In this document: positions 14,886 to 24,563 of the stretch, piece by piece
Layout: the number at the start of each line of letters is the position of its first letter
How positions within the stretch are numbered: the stretch's first letter is position 1
Assembly: GCA_016124975.1 (NCBI GenBank)
Contig: WGMP01000009.1
Span: forward strand, 62,001-126,000
Direction of reading: 5' to 3'
Origin: Phycisphaera sp.
Lineage (GTDB): Bacteria; Planctomycetota; Phycisphaerae; Phycisphaerales; SM1A02
DNA length: 64,000 nt
The notes under the pieces: model-generated
Databases searched by the model: none
Told to the model about the DNA's origin: nothing
What the model saw: the letters and a program-made list of their open reading frames with translations, nothing else
Program-made: the position numbers and the translations under genes

Positions 14886-17558
14886 TCAATCCGAAGCGCG
14901 ACGCTGTCCGTCGATCCTCGCCAGCTCGCGGAACAGGAACCGCGCGCGACGCAGGTTGCCGTACTCGCTCTCTGCGATGCCATGGCCGCCGTCGGGAACG
15001 ACGAGCAGCTCGAAGTCTTTCCCCGCGTCGATGAGCTTCTGCACCACCTGCATTGTGCTCGCAGGGTCGACATTGTCATCGAGCGCGCCGACCACGAGCA
15101 TCAGTGCGCCGCCAAGCCTTGCGGCGTCTTCGGTGTTCGAGCTCCGCGCATAGCTCTCGTCGACCGGCCAGCCCATCCACTGCTCGTTCCACCAGATCTT
15201 GTCCATGCGGTTGTCGTGGCAGCCGCAGTCGGCCACGGCGGCCTTGTAGAAGTCGGCGTGGTCGAGCACCGCGCGCATCGCGTTCTGCCCGCCCGCGCTG
15301 CCGCCGAAGATGCCGACGCGCGCGATGTCGAGCCCGGGCTGCGACGCCGCGAGCGCGCGGATCCACGCGATGCGGTCAGGGAACCCAGCATCGGCGAGGT
15401 TCTTCGCTGCGAAATCGTGGAACGCCTTCGAACGCCAGTTGGTGCCCATGCCGTCGATCTGCACGACCACCGCGCCGAGCTCGGCATACTCGCGGCTGCG
15501 GCCGCCGAGTTCGAACCACTTCGGCACATGCTGCCCGTGCGGACCCGCGTAGATGTGCTCGATGACCGGATACGCCTTCGTGGGATCGAAGTCGCTCGGG
15601 AAGAACGCGAGCCCCCAGATGTCGGTCGCGCCGTCGCGGCCCTTGGCGTGGAAGCGCTTCGGCGCGCGCCAGCCCTTCGCGCGCATCGCGCTGTCGTCTG
15701 CACGGCCGAGTTCCGCGACGAGCGCCCCGTCCGACGCGCGGCGCACCTCGTAGACGGGCGGCATGTCGGCGCGCGCGCGCACCGAGACGAGTGCCTCGCG
15801 CGAGGGCGAGAAGTCGACGCGACAGGTGCCGTCGCCGTCGGCGAGCATCGTGAGGCGCCCGTCGTCGATCGAGACGCGCGCATGGTGGATGTGATAGGGA
15901 TCCTGCGCGGCGTCGCGCCCCATCAGCGCGAGGTCGACCGTGCGCGCCTCTTCGTCAACCGCGTGCACGCGCCGCACGAGCCACTCGCCCTCTGTGACGG
16001 CGCGCTTCACCGCGCCCGTCGCGATATCCACGAGCACGATGTGGTTCCAGCCGCTGCGCTCCGTCATCCAGAGCAGTTCGCCCGTCGCATCGAGCCAGTG
16101 CATCCAGATCTTGTTCGTGTAGTCGACGAAGGTCGGGAACGACTCTTCGGCAATCGTGCGCGCGGCGCCCGTCTCGAGATCGACCGCGACGAGCCGCACC
16201 GCGCGGTGGCCACGCTCGTTGTAGAGGAACGCGATCTCGCGGCCACCGGGGAGGACGCGCACGCGGTCGATCGACCAGGGGTTCGCGAAGAGCGCGTCGT
16301 CAAGCGCGACCTCGCGCATCGCGGCGCCCGCTGGCCCACCGCCATCGCGCGCGAGGCGGAAGAGCCGCGGCGACGCGCGTTCGACTAGGTCGCCGGGCTT
16401 CAAGTAGTCAAGCGTGCGCAGCTTCGGCTGCAGCTGGTCGCGCGGGGCGCTCTCGACGAGATGCACCGCGCGGCGCTGGCCATCCTTGACCTTGAGGGCG
16501 AAGACCGCGTCCTGGCGCGGGGAGATCCAGTGCGCGCGATAGCCGTCGCCCGCGGCGCCGTCGTTGGTGCGGAAGATCTCGACACCCTCGCGCGCGACGA
16601 CGAGGTTCGGCCCATCCTGCTCGACGCGCAGCGCGGGCGGCTCGGCCCTGCCCGCGTCCGCGCCACCCGGCGCCTCGGTGTGATCCTCGCCGCCCTGCGT
16701 CTCGTTCTGCCCATCCATCGCGTCGACCGCCTCTGGCTCTGCGGGCGGCGCGTCTCCGATCGCAACCGTGCGCTCGACCTCGCCCGCGACCACATGCCCG
16801 AGCTCGCGCCCCTCGACGGTGCGCACGAGCCACGCGTGGCCGCCGAAGGTCTGCTGCCGCCGCGAGCCACCCGCCTCGATCACGCCGTACGAACGCTCGT
16901 TCATCGCACGATCGACCCAGAGGATCTCGACCGCCTCGTCGAGCCTGTTCTCGAAGACGAGATGCGTTGACGCGCCCTGGCCGCGGCTACGGCGCTTGCC
17001 TGGCTTGAGCGATGTCTCGAGCAGCGCGCGCGCCGCGGGGTCGTCGGCGAGTCGCCCGCCGCCGAGCGCGAAGACAAGCGGCGCGTCGAGTCCCTCGAGC
17101 GCGACAGCGACGCGCGCAGGCGCCCCGCCGCGCACGGGTTCGACGGCCACGCCGCGCACGGGCAGCCGATCGGGCGGCGCCTCACGGCCCGCGCCCGCAA
17201 GCGCAGCGGCCGCAGCAGCGTGATCAAAGAGCGGCGCCTTCGCGGCATCGCCCGTCTGCGAGGCATCGACGAGCCACCAGCGCCGCGCACCATCGCGCGC
17301 CGTCTCCGCATACCAGAGCCGCTCGCCGTCGATCCATGTCCGCGGCCCCACGGGGTCGTGGAACTCAGCGGCCTGCGCCCCGATCCGCGTCCGCGCAGCG
17401 TCGATCGCGGCGCGCATCGCCTCAAGGTCTCCCGATGCACTCGCGCCCAGACCCGATGCGGCCGACGGTGCCGCAACCGCCCGCGATGCGTGGCAGGCAA
17501 ACGCGTGGACGATGAACGCGAGTACGACGAGGGACACAGGACGAGAGTGCGGTCGCAT
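14886..17558 (-). CDS. S9 family prolyl oligopeptidase (DPP IV-like) with a VHL-like beta domain
   Basis: 890 residues with a signal peptide (about 1-30). The C-terminal alpha/beta-hydrolase has the S9 triad: nucleophile in GIFGGSAGG (Ser754), acid in GALDDNV (about Asp827) and His859 in PDGGHG. Before it lies a beta-propeller-like region with DPP IV N-terminal features (WSIDRVRVLPGGREIAFLYN, TERSGWNHI). Between about 197 and 260 is a segment (THLVFENRLDEAVEILWVD, YGVIEAGGSRRQQTF, GHAWLVR) that matches the VHL beta-domain pattern. It probably removes N-terminal dipeptides from peptides in the periplasm. The start at 17558 has TAGCAT 6 nt upstream and no Shine-Dalgarno. Confidence 0.88.
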   Translation of the reverse strand: MRPHSRPVSLVVLAFIVHAFACHASRAVAAPSAASGLGASASGDLEAMRAAIDAARTRIGAQAAEFHDPVGPRTWIDGERLWYAETARDGARRWWLVDASQTGDAAKAPLFDHAAAAAALAGAGREAPPDRLPVRGVAVEPVRGGAPARVAVALEGLDAPLVFALGGGRLADDPAARALLETSLKPGKRRSRGQGASTHLVFENRLDEAVEILWVDRAMNERSYGVIEAGGSRRQQTFGGHAWLVRTVEGRELGHVVAGEVERTVAIGDAPPAEPEAVDAMDGQNETQGGEDHTEAPGGADAGRAEPPALRVEQDGPNLVVAREGVEIFRTNDGAAGDGYRAHWISPRQDAVFALKVKDGQRRAVHLVESAPRDQLQPKLRTLDYLKPGDLVERASPRLFRLARDGGGPAGAAMREVALDDALFANPWSIDRVRVLPGGREIAFLYNERGHRAVRLVAVDLETGAARTIAEESFPTFVDYTNKIWMHWLDATGELLWMTERSGWNHIVLVDIATGAVKRAVTEGEWLVRRVHAVDEEARTVDLALMGRDAAQDPYHIHHARVSIDDGRLTMLADGDGTCRVDFSPSREALVSVRARADMPPVYEVRRASDGALVAELGRADDSAMRAKGWRAPKRFHAKGRDGATDIWGLAFFPSDFDPTKAYPVIEHIYAGPHGQHVPKWFELGGRSREYAELGAVVVQIDGMGTNWRSKAFHDFAAKNLADAGFPDRIAWIRALAASQPGLDIARVGIFGGSAGGQNAMRAVLDHADFYKAAVADCGCHDNRMDKIWWNEQWMGWPVDESYARSSNTEDAARLGGALMLVVGALDDNVDPASTMQVVQKLIDAGKDFELLVVPDGGHGIAESEYGNLRRARFLFRELARIDGQRRASD

Positions 17559-17564
17559 CCTTGC

Positions 17565-17570
17565 ATGCTA
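17565..17570 (-). promoter_or_regulatory. -10-like box TAGCAT, 6 nt before the S9 peptidase start
   Basis: TAGCAT, then GCAAGG, then the ATG at 17558 on the minus strand; the predicted transcript starts at or next to the start codon. Confidence 0.45.
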
Positions 17571-17750
17571 CCCCGCGCGGCGTCGCGCCCTGACGCGCTC
17601 TTCGCACGACCTTCGCGCGGGTGTCGCATCACCCTCGTCCAAACCGCACGAGCCCCTCACCTTCCCCTGAGGATCCACCTGCCACGCTTCGCCCAACGCC
17701 GTCCCGTCCATCGTGCGCGGGATGTCCCGCACCCAACGCAGGAGCAAGTC

Positions 17751-19616
17751 ATGTCGCCGAAGTTCCGTCCGCCCACGCTCACGGTCGCCGCAGGCATCTT
17801 CGCCTCGGGCCTCCTCGCCGCGCCCGCAGTCGCCCAGTCTCCCGAGGCACTTCCCCGACTCGGCGTCGGTGACGCAATCGGCGGAAACGCCGTCGTCCTC
17901 GCTCGTCCCGCTGCCGGTACGGGCCAGATCACCATCGATGTCGCGCGCGATCCCACCTTCACGACGATCGACTTCTCGCAGTCGCTGCAGGTCTCGAACC
18001 CGCTGGTGCCCGGGAAGATCTACCTCTCGAGCCTCGAGGCCAACCGCCGTCACTTCGTCCGCGTCACCGATGGCGCGCTCACGCGCGTCGCCACCTTCTT
18101 CACAGGCGCCGCCCCCATCGGCGCAAGCTCGGCTCCCGAAGGCCTCCGCTTCGGAGTCACGGGCGACTGGCGCGGCGACGTCGGGATCTACAACGCCATC
18201 CTCAACGCCGACGAGCGCGAGCTCGACTTCTTCGTCAAGCTCGGCGACACCATCTACGCCGATGTCGCGAGCCCCGCCGTGCCCGTTCCGCAGGCGACCA
18301 CGCTCGACGAATACCGTGCGAAGCACATCGAGAACTACCAGCCGACCCATGGCATCGATCCGTGGGGCGAGCTCGCGGCGAGCACGCAGACCTTCTCCAT
18401 GATCGACGACCACGAGGTCACGAACGACTTCGATGGCGGCGCGTTCAGCCCGAAGACGGGCTGGTACAACCAAGGCACGCTCTATGTGAACGGCCTGCAG
18501 GCGTTCGTCGAGCACAACCCGATCTTCCCGACCACCTGGCCCGCGCTCGGCGACGCACGCACGGACGGGCGCCCTCTGCTCTATCGCTCGTTCGAGTGGG
18601 GCCGCGACGCCGCGGTGATCATGGTCGACGCGCGCAGCTTCCGCGACGCGAGCCTCCCGCCCGTCTCGAACCCGTTCGATCCCGTCGAAGTCGGAGCGTT
18701 CATCCAGGCGAGCTTCAACCCGAACCGCACGATGCTCGGCATGCCGCAGCTCGGGAAGCTCCTGCAGGACCTCGCCGCCGCCGAGGCAGCGGGCGTCACC
18801 TGGAAGTTCGTGATGACCTCGATGCCCATGCAGAGCTTCGGACCGCTCGCGGCCGAGGACCGCTGGGAGGGCTACGCCGCGGAGCGCGCCTTCATCCTCT
18901 CGCAGATCGCGGCGCTCGGCATCCGCAATGTCGTCTTCGTGACCGCCGACTTCCACGGCACGATCGTCAACGACATCACGGTGCCGAACCCGCTCAATCC
19001 CACGCAGCAGCTCTTCACAGGCGCGTTCGAGATCATCACGGGATCGGTCGCCTACTCCGCGCCCGCGGGGCCGACCTTCGCGCAGCTCGGACTTGCGACC
19101 GGCGCGATCACCGCCCAGCAATTCGCGTTCTACCAGTCGCTCCCGAACGCGGGTAAGGACCAGTTCATCACGGGCGTGCTCGACGGCGTCGTCACGGGAT
19201 ACGGCCTGAGCCCGATGGGCATCCAGGATCCGTCGATCGACGCGCAGCTCACGGTGGGCGGCCCGGTCGCGGTGCACCACTACGGCTGGAGCGACTTCGA
19301 GGTCGACGCCCAGTCGAAGGCCCTCACCATCACGACCTACGGCGTCGACTGGTACACGCCCGCCGAGGCGGCCGCCGATCCGCAGGGAATCATCGCGCGT
19401 CCGATCACGGTGCGCCAGCAGCTCGTGGTGCAGCCGCGCGCCGGTCTCTGCGCCGAGGATCTGAACGGAGACGGCACCGTGAACGGCGCGGACTTCGCTG
19501 AGTTCCTCGGCGCCTGGGGCGCGTGCCCCTCGCCTTGCGCCGCCGACCTGAACGCAGACGGCGTGGTCGATGGAAGCGACCTCGGGCTTTTGCTCGGCAA
19601 GTGGGGCGACTGCTGA
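17751..19616 (+). CDS. PhoD-like alkaline phosphatase with C-terminal dockerin-like module
   Basis: 621 residues. A signal peptide (about 1-29, ending AAPAVAQ) is followed by a fibronectin-like N-terminal part and a PhoD metallophosphatase domain with GVTGDWRGD, KLGDTIYAD, MIDDHEVTNDF, VDARSFRD and VFVTADFHG. PhoD enzymes hydrolyse phosphomonoesters or diesters outside the cytoplasm, usually with calcium and iron. The C-terminus has two calcium-loop halves (DLNGDGTVNGADFAEFLGAW and DLNADGVVDGSDLGLLLGKW), the dockerin-like module of planctomycetes. The ATG at 17751 is preceded by GGAG (6 nt spacing). A 12-bp perfect hairpin follows the stop (19655-19684). Confidence 0.87.
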   Translation: MSPKFRPPTLTVAAGIFASGLLAAPAVAQSPEALPRLGVGDAIGGNAVVLARPAAGTGQITIDVARDPTFTTIDFSQSLQVSNPLVPGKIYLSSLEANRRHFVRVTDGALTRVATFFTGAAPIGASSAPEGLRFGVTGDWRGDVGIYNAILNADERELDFFVKLGDTIYADVASPAVPVPQATTLDEYRAKHIENYQPTHGIDPWGELAASTQTFSMIDDHEVTNDFDGGAFSPKTGWYNQGTLYVNGLQAFVEHNPIFPTTWPALGDARTDGRPLLYRSFEWGRDAAVIMVDARSFRDASLPPVSNPFDPVEVGAFIQASFNPNRTMLGMPQLGKLLQDLAAAEAAGVTWKFVMTSMPMQSFGPLAAEDRWEGYAAERAFILSQIAALGIRNVVFVTADFHGTIVNDITVPNPLNPTQQLFTGAFEIITGSVAYSAPAGPTFAQLGLATGAITAQQFAFYQSLPNAGKDQFITGVLDGVVTGYGLSPMGIQDPSIDAQLTVGGPVAVHHYGWSDFEVDAQSKALTITTYGVDWYTPAEAAADPQGIIARPITVRQQLVVQPRAGLCAEDLNGDGTVNGADFAEFLGAWGACPSPCAADLNADGVVDGSDLGLLLGKWGDC

Positions 19617-19654
19617 TCGCTGCCGAGCCTGAGGACATCCACTGGAGTCGACGC

Positions 19655-19684
19655 ATGGCCCCGAGGCGCAGCCCTCGGGGCCAT
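19655..19684 (+). terminator. Hairpin terminator after the PhoD-like gene
   Basis: A perfect 12-bp inverted repeat (ATGGCCCCGAGG / CCTCGGGGCCAT) with a 6-nt loop, 39 nt after the stop. There is no T-run, so the exact termination mode is uncertain. Confidence 0.6.
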
Positions 19685-19839
19685 CGTCATCCCAGGCCGG
19701 CCGTCGCGGCGTGCTCGCGGTGTCCGCACGCCGTGGCGCGCCGTGTCGCGCCGTGACGGCATGCGCACGGCTCCGACCCTTGCGCAAATCACATCGAACG
19801 CAAGGCGGGCGTTCGCACCGCTCCCGTGCCGTACTCGAC

Positions 19840-20494
19840 ATGTCGGGGACCCCAACGCTCGCCCTCGCGCGGAATCTCTTGGCCGCCACCGCGCTCGCCA
19901 CCACCCTCACCGCCCTCGCGTCTGCCGCCGCGACCGCGCAGATCGTCGCCTTCGACGAGGCCCGCGACGGAGACGCCTCGGACGACCGATTCGCGCCGAC
20001 GACCGTCGCACTGACGGAGGGCGTGAACACGCTGCGCGGATTCTCGGGGCAGTCGCCGACGCCCGATGTGCACGACCTCGACTACATCACCTTCACGGTG
20101 CCGATGGGCTTCCAGCTCGAGAGCTTCGTGCTGCAGTCGGCGAGCGTCGGTGGCGCGTTCAGCTTCGTCGGGCTCGAGGCGGGTCCGTTCATCACGATTC
20201 CGGCGGACTGGACCTCCGTCGAGTCGCCGCTCCTCGGTTGGTCGCACTTCGGTTCGGCGGAGATCGGTCTCGATCTCCTGCCCACCATGGCGAACTCTCC
20301 CGGATCCGTCGGGTTCAGCGGTCCGTTGCAGGCGGGCACCTATGCGCTGTGGATCATGGAGCTCGACACGAGCGAGCCGCACACCTACGCGTTCGGCCTC
20401 GGCGTGACGGCGGTACCCGCGCCATCGGCGCTGCTGGTTTCCGCGCTGTTCGGCGCAGCGACGCGACGCCGCTCGCGCACACGCACGCGCTCGG

Positions 20495-20508
<14 letters not shown>
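19840..20508 (+). CDS. Secreted protein with PEP-CTERM-like C-terminal tag
   Basis: 222 residues. A signal region (about 8-33, LLAATALATTLTALASAAATA) leads into a beta-rich domain resembling bacterial pre-peptidase C-terminal or DVUA-type secreted domains (LDYITFTVPMGFQLESFVL, GTYALWIMELDTSEPHTYAF). It ends VPAPSALLVSALFGAATRRR, a proline motif plus hydrophobic stretch plus arginine cluster like PEP-CTERM signals. No catalytic motif is seen. The start is the ATG at 19840, chosen because the signal peptide follows at once; there is no clear Shine-Dalgarno. Its 3' end overlaps the convergent di-haem protein gene by 14 bp. Confidence 0.65.
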
Positions 20509-21861
<1,353 letters not shown>

Positions 21862-21865
<4 letters not shown>

Positions 21866-23061
21866 CCCGTCGGCTCCGTCGGCAGCGACCACCCGAGCGC
21901 GCGGCCCGCGCGCGCGATCTCCTCGCCGAGCGTCTCGAGGGCCTCGAGCGCAGCCTCCATCCTGGCGCGCTGCTCCGAGCCGTCGGCCGCGCGGATCGCG
22001 TTGTCGAAGGGAACAGGCATCTCGTGCACGGCCTTGTAGGCGACGCGCAGCGCCGCCTCGAGCGACGAGGCGCGGGCGGCGTCGACCGTGCGCACCACCT
22101 CGATCACGCCGGGGCCCCCTCGCCCGCGCAGCACCGCGTCGACGCCCTTGATGTTCGCCGTGAAGTCGATGTGCGTGGTGTCGCTGAAGCAGCTGTGCTC
22201 CTCCTCCTGGTCGCGCGTCTCGAGCGGCACGGCGAGCCGCTCGCCCGTCATCTCGAAGCCGACGAGGAGCGACGGCCCCGTGATGATCGAGCGCATGGAG
22301 CGGTCGGGCTCGGCGAGGAAGCGCATGCGGTGGTTTTCCGCGTCGGGCGCCCACGCCTTCTCGAGCCGCACGAGGTCCTCGCACAGCATGTCGGTGATCT
22401 CGAGGAGGTACTCGCGGCGCCGCGCGGCATGCGGCGAGGATGCGTCGAGGAAGTCGCTCGCCGGCCGCGCGCCCGGGCCCGTCTCGCTGAGATCCTGGCC
22501 CCACAGCATGAACGCGATCGGGTGCCAGCCCGTGCACACATGCGTCTCGCCTCCGCGCTGGTTGTGAAGCCGCAGCACGGCGCGACCGAGCGAGGGGTAC
22601 TTGACGGGGTCGCGGATGATGCCCGTCTTCGCGGCGGGATCCGCGGGCTCGATGTACTCCTCGTCGACGGGCCACGCGTTGATGAGCGTCTCTGTGCCGC
22701 CGCGCGTCGTGTCGATCGGGCCGTTTCCGAAGCGGAAGACCTCGGTGCGGCCATAGATCACGCGCGCAGCGACCCAGGTCTCGCGGGCGCGCGCGAGCGC
22801 CTCTTCGCTCGGCGCGTCGCAGAACGCGCGCACGGCCGCGCGCATCCGCTCGGCGGCCTCGCGCGACGCCGCATACTCGGCGTGCACATGCGCGGAGTAG
22901 GCCGCGACGACGGCCTTCGTCACCATCTCCCGCGCGATCGGAGGCGCGGCGGACACAGGCGCGGCGGGAGGCACGGCAGACGACCGGGGATCGACCCCGG
23001 CGCTCGGCGAGGCGAGCGCGAGCAGCGCAGAGACGGGGCCGACGAGAACGAGCGGAGACAT
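21862..23061 (-). CDS. Imelysin family protein (M75-like), GxHxxE motif altered
   Basis: 399 residues with a signal-like N-terminus. Family features are TWVAARVIYGRTEVFRFGNGPID, a long helical body and LHNQRGGETHVCTGWHPIAF followed by MLWGQD. In imelysins the last motif is GxHxxE; here it reads G178-W-H180-P-I-A183, so the glutamate is replaced by alanine (codon GCG). Imelysins are periplasmic or surface proteins linked to iron uptake, and the proposed metal site uses this motif. The gene is first in an operon with the di-haem protein. TACCTT lies exactly 6 nt before the ATG at 23061, with no Shine-Dalgarno. Confidence 0.85.
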
Positions 23062-23067
23062 GCCGCG

Positions 23068-23073
23068 AAGGTA
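23068..23073 (-). promoter_or_regulatory. -10-like box TACCTT, 6 nt before the imelysin start
   Basis: TACCTT, then CGCGGC, then the ATG at 23061; predicted leaderless transcript. No Fur-like palindrome was recognised nearby. Confidence 0.45.
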
Positions 23074-23172
23074 CGCCGCCGCGTGGCGCTTCCGAGCGGG
23101 TCGCGCGCGAACGAATCGAATCCGTACACGGCGCTTGCACGGCGCGAACGCGCGATCGTGAGCGTTCGCAGC

Positions 23173-24357
23173 ATGTCGATCCAGATCATCGCCCTCGCCG
23201 CAGCGCTCACGGCGCAGTCGGCGGAGTCGCCCTCCGCGCCCGCCTCCTCAGCCTCCGCCTCCGCCTCCGCCGCGCCCACGCCGTGGTACGCGGAGGTCCT
23301 TTCCGCGCAAGACGCCGCGCGGAAGGCGCTCTATGAGAAGGTCGCGCCATCGATCGTGACGGTGACCTCCTACATCAAGGTGCCCGACGGCGTGCTCGTC
23401 GAGGGCCGCTGGAAGATCGCCGACGAGTCGCCGTACATGGGCTACGCGCGAGAGCAGGTCGCAAGCGGCATCCTCCTCGACGACTCGGGCCTCGTTCTCT
23501 GCTGCCGCTCGCCGCTCGCGCTTGAAGACGGAACCTTCGCGCCGATCGTCGACATCGAGACCTCGAGCGGCTACCGCTTCGACGCGGAGCTGATCGCGAG
23601 CGAGCCGACCATCAACCTCGCGCTCGTGCAGATCAAGCTCGGCGAGGGCCAGACGCTCGGCGACCTCGTTCCCGCCACGATCGGCAAGGGCGACACGGTC
23701 GAGCTCGGAGACACCGTGATCGCGGCCGCCGATCCGTTCGGCGCCACCCGCACCTTCGCGCCCGGCGTCGTCATGGCACTGCCGACGGCCGCGTGCTACC
23801 AGTCGGATCTCACGGGCAGCTTCATCCACGCCAGCATGTCGATCGCGCCCGGATCGGTCGGCGGAGCGCTCGTCAACACGCGCGGCGAAGTCGTCGGCAT
23901 GCTCGTCCCGACGCCGTCGCTCGACCTCATCGAGCGGACGAAGCCCGAGACCCACACCACCTTCGCCATGCAGATCGAGACGGCGCTCGGCGTCGGCGAG
24001 GCGCTGAAGGCCAAGCGCACCAACGACTCGCCTTGGCTCGGGCTCTCCGTGCTGTCCTTCGAGGAAAAGCGGCGAAAGCTCAACGACGACGCCAGGTTCG
24101 AGTCGCTCGCGAAGCCCGACCACGGCCTCTTCATCGACGATGTGTTCGACCCAAGCCCCGCCTCTCAGGCAGGGATCCAGCCAGGCGACGTGATCCTCTC
24201 GATCAGCGACACCAAGATCGTGTCGGTCGTCGACTTCCAGCAGGCGCTCTACTACTTCAGCGGCACGAAGGTGCCGATCCGGTTCTTCCGCGACGGCAAG
24301 GAGATGCTGAAGATCATGCAGATCGAGAAGCGTCCCGCCGCCGCAAACAGGAAGTGA
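23173..24357 (+). CDS. HtrA/DegP-like PDZ protein lacking all three catalytic residues
   Basis: 394 residues. A short hydrophobic N-terminus and a Ser/Ala/Pro linker (about 15-37) precede a trypsin-like HtrA fold (about 55-250) and a C-terminal PDZ domain (about 300-390, PASQAGIQPGDVILSISD). The fold is recognisable (APSIVTVTSY, VASGILLDDSGLVL, ALVQIKL, GDTVIAAADPFG, APGSVGGALVNTRGEVVGML), but the triad is not. The His position in the NNHVV block aligns with Ser113, the Asp position with Asn148 (INLAL) and the Ser of GNSGG with Val229 (GSVGG). It is therefore probably a non-proteolytic chaperone or scaffold. The ATG at 23173 was chosen; the in-frame GTG at 23158 is an alternative. It is divergent from the imelysin operon. 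Confidence 0.85.
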   Translation: MSIQIIALAAALTAQSAESPSAPASSASASASAAPTPWYAEVLSAQDAARKALYEKVAPSIVTVTSYIKVPDGVLVEGRWKIADESPYMGYAREQVASGILLDDSGLVLCCRSPLALEDGTFAPIVDIETSSGYRFDAELIASEPTINLALVQIKLGEGQTLGDLVPATIGKGDTVELGDTVIAAADPFGATRTFAPGVVMALPTAACYQSDLTGSFIHASMSIAPGSVGGALVNTRGEVVGMLVPTPSLDLIERTKPETHTTFAMQIETALGVGEALKAKRTNDSPWLGLSVLSFEEKRRKLNDDARFESLAKPDHGLFIDDVFDPSPASQAGIQPGDVILSISDTKIVSVVDFQQALYYFSGTKVPIRFFRDGKEMLKIMQIEKRPAAANRK

Positions 24358-24402
24358 ACCACTTCTTGATGACCGCGCGTCTGAACGCGTGGCTCACGCG
24401 GC

Positions 24403-24431
24403 TTGCACAGAGAGCTCAAGCACGATTTATG
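24403..24431 (+). promoter_or_regulatory. Weak candidate promoter upstream of the PhoX-like gene
   Basis: TTGCAC (24403-24408), 17-nt spacer, TTTATG (24426-24431), about 130 nt before the ATG at 24564 in an otherwise empty 206-bp gap. The -10 match is poor. Confidence 0.25.
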
Positions 24432-24563
24432 CGCCGCTTCACTGCGCTTTGCACGCGGGCGCGACGGTGCCGTCGTCAGGTTGCGTTCTCGCCCGACGAC
24501 CTCGTCTGCGCCTTCTCGCCTGGGAAGGCGTTCCCAATCCGCCAAGCAGGAGTCTCGAATCAC

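Noticed and set aside
14831-15079. Alternative C-terminus for the S9 peptidase in another frame
   Set aside because: The main frame keeps the catalytic His region and ends naturally; the other frame only looks protein-like for its last 20 residues.
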